Origin: Tengunoibacter tsumagoiensis
GTDB taxonomy: Bacteria; Chloroflexota; Ktedonobacteria; Ktedonobacterales; Ktedonobacteraceae
DNA length: 64,000 nt
Direction of reading: 5' to 3'
Assembly (NCBI RefSeq): GCF_003967535.1
Contig: NZ_BIFR01000002.1
Location: forward strand, 806,001 to 870,000
The translations under genes were made by a program, and so were the position numbers. Each line of letters opens with the position of its first letter. Position 1 is the stretch's first letter. Shown here in pieces: positions 55,645 through 64,000 of this stretch. The notes below the pieces were generated by a model. It was not told the DNA's origin. It saw only the letters and a program-made list of their open reading frames with translations, and made no database searches.

Positions 55645-56847
55645 TTATCTGACAATGATTTTCTTCTGTTTGGATAGTGCATGTAAAACGTTCTGGTTCA
55701 GATTTAAATGAGCCTGAACGAGCTCTGGCGGTGTCAATGCCAGCCACTGATTGAGTGAGATATCGGCGAAACGTGCGCTCTTGAACATTTCCAGAAAGCG
55801 CAGGGGCGTATCACCACTATTTTCGATATAGTGACCCATCGCAAAAGGGACATACCCTACATCACCAGCCTGGTAATTGAATGTACGTGCTTTGCCTTCA
55901 GAAGCAAATACGGTCATCCGTCCACGTCCCTCGATGTAGTATTGCCACTCGTCATTGTTGGGATGCCAATGCAGCTCACGCATAGCACCAGGATCAACCT
56001 CTACTAATGCCGCTGCAATAGTGGAGGCGGCAGGAAAGTTTTTTGAATCGACGATGCGTACGCGGCCTCCCGTGGCCTGTATCGGCTCCTGATCCAATAA
56101 GCGGTAGGTCAGGTTGAGCTGCCCTTCGGTATTGTTGGGATCATTGACCCTATCTCTGTTGAGTGGACCAGGTACAGGAAGAGGGAAGATATAGCGTATA
56201 TGCTCAAGATCTTTTGTGGGGAGATCAGCAAAATCATCTTCCGACACCCCAAAATTCCTGGCCAGGATTGACCGGGGTGTATGGGCTAACCAATCTGTCA
56301 GCAAGAATGTCGAATCTTCAGAGAAGTCTCCATCGTCAAAGACAAGAAGAAACTCACAGCCTTCCTCCAGAGCCTGAATCGAATGCGGAAGGCCAGCCGG
56401 AAAATTCCATAGATCACCAACACCAACATCATCCAGAAAGTTATGACCAGCCTGATCAATCGCACTGACGCGGGCTCGGCCAGCAAGCATATAGGCCCAC
56501 TCAGCCTCTTTATGCCAGTGTAGCTCGCGGACGGCCCCAGGTTTCAGGCGCATATTCACACCGGCCAGTGTTGTTGCAACTGGCAGCTCGCGTACGGTAA
56601 CCTGTCGTGCCCACCCTCCTTGCTGGAGTCGATTATGTGCCATGGAGAATGAGAATTTCAAGTTGGGGATAGTTCCGGCGTCCGTAGCGGGAGGCGCGAG
56701 CGTATCCGGGTTCTGTTGATCAAGCGCTACATTGCGAGGACCAGGATCGGTTGCACCATCTATGCCTCTGATTGGTTGTGGCAACTGATGGTCTGTTCCA
56801 GAGCGTTGCGATGATACGTTTTTGATGGTAGTGCTCCTTCCAATCAT
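55645..56847 (-). CDS. oxdC: Bicupin oxalate decarboxylase
   Basis: This 400-residue bicupin is close to Bacillus OxdC in plan. Each cupin carries a Mn site: RELHWHKEAEWAYM in the first and RELHWHPNNDEWQYY in the second. The active-site lid reads SEDST, where OxdC has SENST; the lid Glu that distinguishes decarboxylase from oxidase is kept. It should split oxalate to formate and CO2. The N-terminal 60 residues are polar and variable; no signal peptide is seen. The start at 56847 has no clear ribosome site, so a few residues may be wrong. A hydrolase gene follows closely. Confidence 0.9.
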   Translation of the reverse strand: MIGRSTTIKNVSSQRSGTDHQLPQPIRGIDGATDPGPRNVALDQQNPDTLAPPATDAGTIPNLKFSFSMAHNRLQQGGWARQVTVRELPVATTLAGVNMRLKPGAVRELHWHKEAEWAYMLAGRARVSAIDQAGHNFLDDVGVGDLWNFPAGLPHSIQALEEGCEFLLVFDDGDFSEDSTFLLTDWLAHTPRSILARNFGVSEDDFADLPTKDLEHIRYIFPLPVPGPLNRDRVNDPNNTEGQLNLTYRLLDQEPIQATGGRVRIVDSKNFPAASTIAAALVEVDPGAMRELHWHPNNDEWQYYIEGRGRMTVFASEGKARTFNYQAGDVGYVPFAMGHYIENSGDTPLRFLEMFKSARFADISLNQWLALTPPELVQAHLNLNQNVLHALSKQKKIIVR

Positions 56848-57807
56848 TCATGCTCTGAGCTAATGGCGTTTCACGTGGTGGTTGATGGGAACGCTCTCAC
56901 CCCTTTTTGTATCAATGTGCACTGTACAATGAGTGGAAGCTTTTCAGTATGCCATCATCTCATACGGATGAGTAGATGTGCGTTCTTCCGCATGATAAAA
57001 AGATAGGGCAACACCCCCTCCTTTGGCTTTCTTTATAGCTGATGAAAAGCAGAAAGAGGAAAGACATTCAGAGAAGTTGTGAGTAACCTTTCTTGATCAT
57101 ATGTTTTCGCTTGATTGATTGTCAAGCAGAAGTATGGATCATTCCGATAAAATCGAGAAATTGTCTCTTAGAGAGGACATGTTTTTTCATCTCTGCCGAG
57201 GGGTTCGCAAAAAATGGATCGTCCTCATCCTATTCGGAAAGCTTGACATATATTCACTTGTTCAGGTAGAATTTTATCATAGTACTCTTATTTCAGGTAA
57301 AGGAACAAATCCTCCTTATGGCGAAGCAGTTATGTCGCCCAACGGCAGTTTGCTAGACACGCGCTGTCTTTGGGCTATGATGGGACAGATCAAATGGTGA
57401 AGCGTGTCTCACGGTATCATCCCGATCATTACTCGCCGGTCGATACCGTGTCGATATGGAATATTATGCGCTATGCTCTGCTGGTGCTTGCCTCGATACG
57501 TCTGAACGTTGCCTCAAGCGGGAAACGGTAAGCGGCGTATTTGCTGACCAGGGATGCGCCTTTTCATGGCCTTTCCTTTTCTTTTTGCATGCGCTGTTTT
57601 TCCTATCAGATTCTCCTGCGTTTCACCCTCTCGTTTTCCTGCAGAGCCTTTCCTCAAGGATGTATTTGGCATCCTTGCGAACTTCTTTCTCTGAAGTCTA
57701 CTCAGCGCCGTGTGTTGCTGTCTGAGAAGATTTTGGGCCATTTTCTGCTTTGTCTCCTCACAACACACGACGCCTTTGTATCCAAAAGCACGAAGGTGAT
57801 TCTTCCT
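56848..57807. other. Long non-coding stretch before the second ABC pair
   Basis: Nearly 1 kb without a supported gene. It should contain the cupin promoter at the left end and the ABC operon promoter. The reading frame of the first ABC gene stays open back to 57541, but the product of that extension has no membrane-domain homology. Several frames of 37-93 codons (for example 57119-57400, 57394-57531 and 57554-57694) have poor ribosome sites. The one strong promoter seen is listed separately. Confidence 0.45.
57243..57272 (+). promoter_or_regulatory. Putative sigma-70-type promoter upstream of the second ABC pair
   Basis: TTGACA (57243-57248) and TAGAAT (57267-57272) are separated by 18 bases. 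The -35 box is perfect and the -10 box has one mismatch. The start point would be near 57280, giving a leader of about 525 bases before the ATG at 57808, unless a closer promoter exists. Confidence 0.5.
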
Positions 57808-59562
57808 ATGAACACATTCTTGTCAACGTATTGGTCCTTCTGTTGGATCTATCTTCGCCCCTATCGCTGGAAGGCGTTATTCTTGCTGCTTCTTTTGCTG
57901 AGCAGTATCGGTCTCCAGATCTTGAATCCACTCATCTTGCGTTGGTTTATCGATGATGTGAGCACATATCAGCCCTTTTCGCTGTTGTTGCACACAGCCC
58001 TACTCTTTGTGGTCATCGCGCTGGGAGAACAGGTGGTCTCGATGCTCGAAAACTACCAGGCCGCCGATCTTGCCTGGCTGACGACCAACGAACTGAGGAC
58101 AGATGTCATGCGCCATTGCCTCTCCCTCGATCTGGATTTTTATCAGGCACATACGCCTGGGGAGATGATTGAGCGGATTGATGGTGACGTCAACTTGCTC
58201 AGTCAGTTTTTCTCGCGCTTTCTCATGGCAGTGATCGCGAATGTCTTATTCCTGCTTGGAATCGTTGCAGTAATTTGGGTGATCGATTGGCGCATCGGCT
58301 TATCCCTCGGTCTATATATGCTGTTCGTCCTCTTCATCCTGGTGCGTATGGGCCCTCTGGCGATCCCCTTCTGGACGGCCAGCCGCCAGGCGAGCGCAGA
58401 TCTGTTTGGCTTTCTGGAAGAGCGGCTCTCTGGCACCGAAGAGGTGCGTGCCTTTGGTTCAGCTTCTTACCTGCTTTCCCGCCTTTTTCCGCTCATACAA
58501 CGATCTCTACATGCAGAGCGCAGAGGGACACTGGTCAGCGTCTTGCTTTGGGGGACAAGCTCTCTCCTCTTTACGCTTGGGACTGCTATGATACTCGGCG
58601 TGGGGGCCGGTCTTTTCCGTGCTGGAGTGCTCACATTGGGGGTGGTGTTCCTGTTGTTTACCTATGCACAGCAGGTGGCACAGCCGCTCATGGAGATCAC
58701 TCGGCATCTGGGCTCATTCCAACAGGCTGCTGCGGGAATGAACCGCCTGTTCACCCTTCTGCGCACACAGCCAACGCTCACGGATGGAAGCGGGACACAA
58801 TTGGCTACCAGGAGACCAGGAGCACCAGCCGTCGAGTTTCGAGATGTGTCCTTCAGCTACATGGGTGGAGAGCCAGCTTTGCAGAACCTCTCCTTTACCG
58901 TTGCGCCGGGTCAGGTACTGGGGGTACTCGGTCAGACTGGGAGTGGCAAAACCACATTGGCGAAACTCGTGTTTCGGCTGTACGACCCGCAGCATGGCTG
59001 CATTTCCATCGACGGTGTGGATATCCGCAATGAGCGTCTTGCCGGGCTGCGTGCAAGCATCGGTTTTGTGACGCAACAGGTGCAGATTTTTCACGCCACC
59101 GTGCGCGAGAACGCGACTATGTTTGATTCCTCTATCACAGATACTGCGCTTCTCGCCGCCCTGCGCGATCTTGGCCTCTGGGAATGGTATCAGCGCTTGC
59201 CTGATGGGCTTGATACCATGCTCACTGCCGCTGGCGATGCGCTCTCCGCCGGGGAGGCTCAGCTTCTTGCACTGACACGCATCTTTCTCTCCCAGCCATC
59301 TCTGATTGTGCTGGACGAAGCAACTGCACGCGTTGACCCGGCGACAGAAGGGCTCATTGAGCGCGCGCTGGACCGGCTCTTACACGACCGCACTGTTATT
59401 CTCATCGCTCATCGTTTATCAACGGTGCGACGTGCGGATATGTTACTTGTCTTACAAAACGGACGCATGCGTGAGTATGGGACGCGTGCGTCGTTAGAAA
59501 GTAATCCCCAATCGCACTTTGCCCATCTACTCCGTACCAACGACGAGGAGGTGCATGCATGA
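57808..59562 (+). CDS. ABC exporter half-transporter, subunit 1 (second pair)
   Basis: This 584-residue protein is homologous to the exporter subunit at 20913-22664. It has a six-helix membrane domain, then a nucleotide-binding domain with Walker A GQTGSGKTT, the altered signature LSAGE, Walker B LIVLDEATARVDP with the catalytic Glu, and H-loop ILIAHRLST. The frame runs back to 57541, but the ATG at 57808 (after GAAGGTGATT) matches the start of the homologous subunit (MNTFLSTYWSF). It has no peptidase domain and no adjacent biosynthetic gene, so the cargo is unknown. It works with the overlapping next gene. Confidence 0.9.
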   Translation: MNTFLSTYWSFCWIYLRPYRWKALFLLLLLLSSIGLQILNPLILRWFIDDVSTYQPFSLLLHTALLFVVIALGEQVVSMLENYQAADLAWLTTNELRTDVMRHCLSLDLDFYQAHTPGEMIERIDGDVNLLSQFFSRFLMAVIANVLFLLGIVAVIWVIDWRIGLSLGLYMLFVLFILVRMGPLAIPFWTASRQASADLFGFLEERLSGTEEVRAFGSASYLLSRLFPLIQRSLHAERRGTLVSVLLWGTSSLLFTLGTAMILGVGAGLFRAGVLTLGVVFLLFTYAQQVAQPLMEITRHLGSFQQAAAGMNRLFTLLRTQPTLTDGSGTQLATRRPGAPAVEFRDVSFSYMGGEPALQNLSFTVAPGQVLGVLGQTGSGKTTLAKLVFRLYDPQHGCISIDGVDIRNERLAGLRASIGFVTQQVQIFHATVRENATMFDSSITDTALLAALRDLGLWEWYQRLPDGLDTMLTAAGDALSAGEAQLLALTRIFLSQPSLIVLDEATARVDPATEGLIERALDRLLHDRTVILIAHRLSTVRRADMLLVLQNGRMREYGTRASLESNPQSHFAHLLRTNDEEVHA

Positions 59563-61325
59563 GCCCCGCGAAAGTTCTCTGGCGATTGGCCTGTTTTCGT
59601 CCAGGCCAATACCTGGCGGTTTTTACGCTGCATCTGCTCAATCGGCTCTTTTTCCTGGTACCGGGATTGCTTGTGCAGGCCGTTTTTGATCTGCTGACGG
59701 GGAAGGCACCTTCTGGACGCGATCTCTGGTTGCTGGTTGCCTTGCTGGTCGCGGCTCAAGCAGCACAAACGGCAACCACCCTGGCCACATATCTCCGTGA
59801 ACTGAATGTCCGCTTTGCACTCAGCTCGCTTTTGCGTAAAAACCTCTTCCAAAGCATTCTGCAGTACCAGGGTGCTTCTGCACTTCCTTCTGCGCCTGGA
59901 GAAGCAGTGGCGCGCTTGCGTGATGATGTCGACCAGATCGCAAAATACCTCAGCATCGAACTGTTGGATTTCCTGACGATCTGCCTTTCATCGCTCGTGG
60001 CGCTCGTGGTCTTATGGCGTACCAGCGTAATGGTGACGTTGGTTTCATTCTTGCCATTGTTCGCGATCATGCTTGCAACCCATCTGGCCCGCATGCGGAT
60101 CGATGCATACCAGAAAGCCGATAGCCAGGCTTCAGCGGAAGTAACTGGTGCGATCGGCGAGATGTGTGGAGGTATCCTGGCACTCAAAGCTGCAGGAGCA
60201 GAAGAGCGTCTCCTCCAACGCTTTCGGTCTTTGAGCGCGACGCGACGAAGAGTTGCGCTGCGTAACACGTTCTTTGGGAGCGTACTGGACACCCTCTATC
60301 AAGGCTCGACGACCTTTGGAACGTGTCTGGTGTTACTCGCTGTGGTGGGGTTGATGCATACCGGTTCGTTCTCGGTAGGGGACCTGGCTCTCTTTGTGTA
60401 CTACCTGGGCTATATCATGGGAACGCTCGGCGGTGGGGGATCAGTATTGGCCCATTTCCGTCAGATTGGCGTGGCCTGGCAGCGCCTCTGCGCACTACAG
60501 CCAGATGCGCCCAGTTCGCAATTACTGGCGTATGGACCAGTCTACCTGCGTGGAACGGTCCCTGCACCATTCTATGAGGAAAAACGACCGATACATCGTC
60601 TGGAGGCACTTGAGGTTCATGGACTTTCCTATCTATATCCTGGCTCCAACGGTGGGATCAAGGAGTTCAATCTCCAGATGCGCCGTGGACAGTTTGTGGT
60701 GATCACAGGGCGCGTCGGCTCTGGGAAAACAACGCTCCTGCGAGTGCTGCTGGGGCTGCTGCCAAAAGCCTCGGGGCAGGTGTTCTGGAATGGCCAATTG
60801 GTGGAGAAGCCCGAGATGTTTTTCACTCCACCACGCAGTGCCTACACCGCGCAAGTTCCCCGCCTGTTTAGTGAGACACTCAGAGAGAATATCCTGTTTG
60901 GCCTTCCTGCTGAGTATGCGAACCTGTCTGAAGCAATACATGGAGCGGTGCTGGAGGCAGACCTCGCTCAGCTTGAGCATGGGCTAGATACGATGATTGG
61001 CGTGCATGGAGTCAAATTGTCTGGAGGCCAGGCTCACCGTGCGGCAGCAGCGCGGATGTTTGTGCGCGATCCTGAACTCTTAGTTTTCGATGACCTTTCG
61101 AGCGCCCTGGATGTCGAAACCGAACAACGCCTTTGGCATCGACTTTTTGCACAGAGAGAAGTAACTTGTCTGGTTGTCTCACACCGGCATGCTGCCTTGC
61201 GCCGCGCCGACCATATTATTGTGTTGAAGCAAGGCCAGATCGAAGCACAGGGAACGCTTGATCAGCTTCTGGCCACTTCTGAAGAAATGCGGCAATTGTG
61301 GTATGGCCAATCACAAGGAGCGTAG
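59559..61325 (+). CDS. ABC exporter half-transporter, subunit 2 (second pair)
   Basis: This 588-residue partner overlaps subunit 1 by ATGA. It has Walker A GRVGSGKTT, an intact signature KLSGGQAHR, and Walker B LLVFDDLSSALD with Asp in place of the catalytic Glu. The asymmetry is the same as in the pair at 20913-24421, and the IVFWNGQL-like and PRSAYTAQVPRLFSETLREN segments line up with it, so the two pairs share ancestry. The membrane domain opens with PGQYLAVFTLHLLNRLFFLV. A terminator follows directly. Confidence 0.9.
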   Translation: MSPAKVLWRLACFRPGQYLAVFTLHLLNRLFFLVPGLLVQAVFDLLTGKAPSGRDLWLLVALLVAAQAAQTATTLATYLRELNVRFALSSLLRKNLFQSILQYQGASALPSAPGEAVARLRDDVDQIAKYLSIELLDFLTICLSSLVALVVLWRTSVMVTLVSFLPLFAIMLATHLARMRIDAYQKADSQASAEVTGAIGEMCGGILALKAAGAEERLLQRFRSLSATRRRVALRNTFFGSVLDTLYQGSTTFGTCLVLLAVVGLMHTGSFSVGDLALFVYYLGYIMGTLGGGGSVLAHFRQIGVAWQRLCALQPDAPSSQLLAYGPVYLRGTVPAPFYEEKRPIHRLEALEVHGLSYLYPGSNGGIKEFNLQMRRGQFVVITGRVGSGKTTLLRVLLGLLPKASGQVFWNGQLVEKPEMFFTPPRSAYTAQVPRLFSETLRENILFGLPAEYANLSEAIHGAVLEADLAQLEHGLDTMIGVHGVKLSGGQAHRAAAARMFVRDPELLVFDDLSSALDVETEQRLWHRLFAQREVTCLVVSHRHAALRRADHIIVLKQGQIEAQGTLDQLLATSEEMRQLWYGQSQGA

Positions 61326-61335
61326 TCTCAAAGTG

Positions 61336-61366
61336 GGTGCGAGCAGAAAGGCTCGCACCTCTTTTA
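61336..61366 (+). terminator. Intrinsic terminator of the second ABC pair
   Basis: GGTGCGAGC and GCTCGCACC form a perfect nine-base stem with loop AGAAAG, followed by TCTTTTA. It lies 10 bases after the stop of the second subunit. Stem strength, loop size and the T-run fit a Rho-independent terminator on the + strand. Confidence 0.88.
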
Positions 61367-61511
61367 CCACCGTGAGAATCTGAGGAGCGCTTCTTCTTTT
61401 TTCAAAAGCGTACATACTTTAACTATTGAGTAATTGTACCGTTCCCGATGTGATGCCATTTCCAGGTGCACTGCTTATCCATCTGCCTGAGCTCCTGCTC
61501 TTTATTGCTGG

Positions 61512-62588
61512 CTATGATGTCAGATGCCAGGTGTTCTCTTCCTCGGGCGACTTGATGTATATGTCTCTGGTGGGAACAAAAGGTTGTTCGCTCTTCGCAA
61601 TCGGCACATAGGCGAAAACGTATTTCTCCGGATTATTGAGGCGAATCAGCAGCCCTTCCAGATCTTCTTCATATTTGCCTCCGTTGTGTTTTTCTGGAAC
61701 AGGCGTATGCCCATAAAACCAGCGTTGCACCTTCTCCCTGATGCCCAGATTGTCCAGCGTCTCCTCAAGGGCTGTGGGATGAATGCCTCGACTGGAGGTC
61801 AACTCCTTGACCACCTCGCGCGGACGCTCAGGATTTTGTAGCTCCGCCCGGGATAAAGGGATAAGCGGCAATGTGTGCGTTACGACATAATAGTTTCCTT
61901 GTGCAAATAGGGGTAATGCCCGCTCAAAGCGCGTCCAGGCGTCGAGAAACGTCTCCCCCCACCCTTCTCTGGTGAGCACCCAGTCTTTGACTATACCTGA
62001 TTCACCTTTATCAGCAGTGAAAACAGGCTTCCCATCAATTTCTATCACTTCTTTCTGATCGTTACATTTGAGCCCGACAAACTTTCTATATGGTCCCATT
62101 TCCATTGCCATATCATCGTGATTACCGCGTAAACAGTGGAAATGTTGGGGATAACATATTTTGAGATACATGATCATCGCACCCATTCCCAGTGAGTACG
62201 TCATCTCCCTCTCCAGCAGTTCAGGCGTCCACTCCCCATCCAGATTGACTACCCAATGATCGCGTTTTTCCGAGTGCACAATGTCACCAACGCAGACGAC
62301 CTGCAAACGGCCCTGTTGGAGAAGCTCAAAGATTGAATAACCACTGAGGGGACCTTCGCTGAAGCGTGTCCCCAGAATGGTGACGAGCATCTCTCGGCGC
62401 GCATGCAGATCAGGGATGATGATCGTTGGCAAATCTTGTAACTCGAGCAGACTACCCCGTTGAGGCAAAACATTGCTAACAGCGTCAAGTGCCGCCAGAT
62501 AGGTTGTAGGGAGCTCAAGCTGATCGTGTTTTGCAAAGGCGCTGAGCGCGTCCAGGCTAACGGCAGGATTTACAAATGGATGGTGCAT
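61512..62588 (-). CDS. Calcineurin-like metallophosphoesterase
   Basis: This 358-residue protein has the metal-binding motif set of the family in order: IIPDLHAR, VCVGDIVHSEKR, LRGNHDDMAM, VVTHTLPLIP and FYGHTPVP. All His and Asp ligands for a two-metal site are present. Relatives include protein phosphatases and bis(5'-nucleosyl)-tetraphosphatases; the substrate cannot be fixed by eye. The inserts between motifs (about 80 residues between GNHDD and THTLP) are larger than in small nucleotidases. The ATG at 62588 follows GGAGGAAA and is preferred to the codon eight positions upstream. It stands alone. Confidence 0.87.
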   Translation of the reverse strand: MHHPFVNPAVSLDALSAFAKHDQLELPTTYLAALDAVSNVLPQRGSLLELQDLPTIIIPDLHARREMLVTILGTRFSEGPLSGYSIFELLQQGRLQVVCVGDIVHSEKRDHWVVNLDGEWTPELLEREMTYSLGMGAMIMYLKICYPQHFHCLRGNHDDMAMEMGPYRKFVGLKCNDQKEVIEIDGKPVFTADKGESGIVKDWVLTREGWGETFLDAWTRFERALPLFAQGNYYVVTHTLPLIPLSRAELQNPERPREVVKELTSSRGIHPTALEETLDNLGIREKVQRWFYGHTPVPEKHNGGKYEEDLEGLLIRLNNPEKYVFAYVPIAKSEQPFVPTRDIYIKSPEEENTWHLTS

Positions 62589-62775
62589 AAATACGTTTCC
62601 TCCACGATACATGACAATAATATAATTGTATATTTCTTTGCTTGTATTTTACTCTATTCCAATTTTGATTGCTATTGGTATTCCTGGATTGAACGGGGGT
62701 ATAATCGCAGCTGACAAGAAATTACGGACGGTTCCGGACCGGTAGGATGGGAATTAAAGACGCATGAAAGCATCC

Positions 62776-63216
62776 TCATCGAATATTTGTCTGTTGAAGA
62801 TATGCAACCCAGGAAGCAATTGACTTTTTATATCCTTCAGGCATATTGAGATGTGGGATCTCCTCAGGAGTAAATTGACCTACAGCTTTATGCTCTAGGC
62901 TATGAGTGACTTGAGCAAAAGGAGTTGGATAACAACCATAGCTGAGAATGAGAACAGATACTCCCTCAAAAATATGATAAACCCAGGAATCGAGCAATGG
63001 GCCAGTTTGAGCCGTCAACCCGAGCTCTTCTTCAATTTCTCTGGTTACTGCGGATTCTGGAGATTCCCCAGGCTCTAATTTGCCGCCTGGAAGCTCCCAT
63101 TCGTCACGCTCATTTTTGAGCAACACAACTTTCCCATGATGATAAATAATCCCTTTTACCGAGACGGGAAAGCGATAGGATGTATTGTCTGGTGGTATTG
63201 GATGTAAAGAAGCCAT
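62776..63216 (-). CDS. Nudix hydrolase
   Basis: This 146-residue protein has a complete Nudix box, from GGKLEPGESPESAVTREI to EEELGL, in the usual place after WELPGG. It should hydrolyse a nucleoside diphosphate linked to another group, with Mg bound by the box glutamates. The rest of the fold is of the small MutT/ADP-ribose pyrophosphatase size. The ATG at 63216 has an AGGAG site a dozen bases upstream; a TTG one codon earlier is less likely. The substrate is not predictable. Confidence 0.92.
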   Translation of the reverse strand: MASLHPIPPDNTSYRFPVSVKGIIYHHGKVVLLKNERDEWELPGGKLEPGESPESAVTREIEEELGLTAQTGPLLDSWVYHIFEGVSVLILSYGCYPTPFAQVTHSLEHKAVGQFTPEEIPHLNMPEGYKKSIASWVAYLQQTNIR

Positions 63217-63323
63217 CAATAGGAAGCACTCCTCTCCGTATTTGCTTGCTGTTTGATGTATTCGATGCTACTGAAAGTATATCATCTGGAGGGAGGTATT
63301 CAGAAAAAGGCAGCAAAGAACTT

Positions 63324-63803
63324 TTACTGAAACATGCGGATAAACCACATCGTGAAGCCTAATCGTTCGTAAAACATTGCAATTTTCTTCCAATCTTTGC
63401 TTGAAGAATACAGAGAAAAATGCTCAATACCCTGGCTCCTTGCCGTTTGCATCACCGTGTTCATGAGTTGCGTCCCGACCTTTTTTTCTCGATAGGGCGC
63501 AAGAAGGTAGAGATCGTCAATCTCTAGATAGGAGCCACCTGTCGGGAAAAGAGCGATTTCCCCTGGACTTGCCTCATGAAGAGATGCTGTGAGAAATCCC
63601 ACAATTGTTTCGCCGTCAAGGGCAAGCAAGAAAAAAGGGCTGATTTTCCCTCGAAAATAATCTGCATCATCAGCACCATAGCCGGTCGTAATCTGTTCTT
63701 CTTCCCAGTGTGACGACAATGTTACGACATGCTGAAGGTCTTCCTCCCGGCAAGGGCGAATGGTCAATGAGACCATTTGATTAACAGATTCGTTCGAGAA
63801 CAT
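63324..63803 (-). CDS. GNAT-family acetyltransferase
   Basis: This 159-residue protein is a small GNAT. The acetyl-CoA motif lies in LYLLAPYREKKVGTQLMNTV, preceded by the beta-strand segment SYLEIDD, and ends with FYERLGFTMWF, the usual GNAT C-terminal signature. The N-terminal SLTIRPCREEDLQHVVTLSS is typical. The frame is open to 63959, but GCAGAGGA before the ATG at 63803 and the start of homology there decide the start; an ATG nine codons later is also possible. The bases up to 64000 show no further gene. Confidence 0.87.
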   Translation of the reverse strand: MFSNESVNQMVSLTIRPCREEDLQHVVTLSSHWEEEQITTGYGADDADYFRGKISPFFLLALDGETIVGFLTASLHEASPGEIALFPTGGSYLEIDDLYLLAPYREKKVGTQLMNTVMQTARSQGIEHFSLYSSSKDWKKIAMFYERLGFTMWFIRMFQ

Positions 63804-64000
63804 GAAATTCCTCTGCTTTCTTTGTTGATCGTACCATTTGTCCGTCAACCATACTCCAATCGGTTTTTCCTGCTTAAACGTCATTTGATCTTTCATCCGG
63901 GAGAGCGGCAATGTCCAGATGCAGAAAGGAGATGTATCATCTTGATCTCCCCTTTTCATTGTAGATGAATGTCTCGTAAGGGAAACTGCCCCAGTCTCTT

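Noticed and set aside
57119..57400. 93-codon frame before the second ABC pair
   Set aside because: No ribosome site or family features, and it spans the strong promoter boxes.
1..64000. tRNA, rRNA, riboswitch or phage attachment sites
   Set aside because: No cloverleaf-like sequence with a CCA-type end, no conserved rRNA segments and no integrase gene were recognised by eye; covariance-model searches would be needed to exclude small RNAs.

Overview
The window looks like accessory chromosome of a large-genome, spore-former-like bacterium of the Ktedonobacteria (phylum Chloroflexota). This placement is inference: intermediate base composition, a 1,100-residue STAND/TPR regulator with a SARP-type effector domain, a GT2 to membrane-glycosyltransferase fusion, and oxalate decarboxylase, DinB and TetR genes of this style are common there. 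No rRNA, tRNA, CRISPR array or prophage was seen.

Region 1 (1-24.4 kb, all + strand) is a biosynthetic cluster cut by the left edge of the window. It holds a stand-alone acyl carrier protein, a glycosyltransferase-methyltransferase fusion, a HAD protein, a PhyH-type dioxygenase, a GT9-like protein, a stand-alone condensation domain, a methyltransferase, a nucleotide-sugar epimerase, a 53-residue small protein overlapping both neighbours, a GT-A protein, an Stf0-like sulfotransferase, and a block of alpha/beta hydrolase, asparagine synthase, Ser-less hydrolase and AMP-forming ligase. Then come three glycosyltransferases, a second asparagine synthase, a 52-residue secreted peptide and a heterodimeric ABC exporter. 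Together they suggest an acyl or aminoacyl group that is activated, carried on the ACP, amidated and joined to a decorated oligosaccharide, which is then exported. The hydrolase/amidotransferase/hydrolase/ligase/ACP set resembles the accessory set of proteobacterial exosortase-A polysaccharide loci, but no exosortase is visible. A convergent STAND-SARP regulator (24.5-27.8 kb) is the likely pathway regulator.

Region 2 (27.8-35.1 kb) is a decayed zone. It has an IS66 transposase remnant, three ordinary genes (P-loop kinase, THUMP methyltransferase, HAD phosphatase), paired hairpins, a damaged second copy of the ACP gene and its leader, an intact BtrH-like gene, and the broken middle of a sugar ABC transporter operon.

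Region 3 (35.1-64 kb) is mostly minus strand: DinB, a DEAD-box helicase with a strong terminator, a membrane protein, a 1,642-residue secreted protein (PQQ-type propeller plus six repeats of about 193 residues) next to a 1,205-residue dual glycosyltransferase, a type II thioesterase, three tandem hairpin repeats, a TetR/ATPase/permease operon with a visible operator and promoter, a GNAT, a haloperoxidase-like hydrolase and a bicupin oxalate decarboxylase. On the + strand lies a second heterodimeric ABC exporter homologous to the first, ending in a good terminator. The window closes with a metallophosphoesterase, a Nudix hydrolase and a GNAT.
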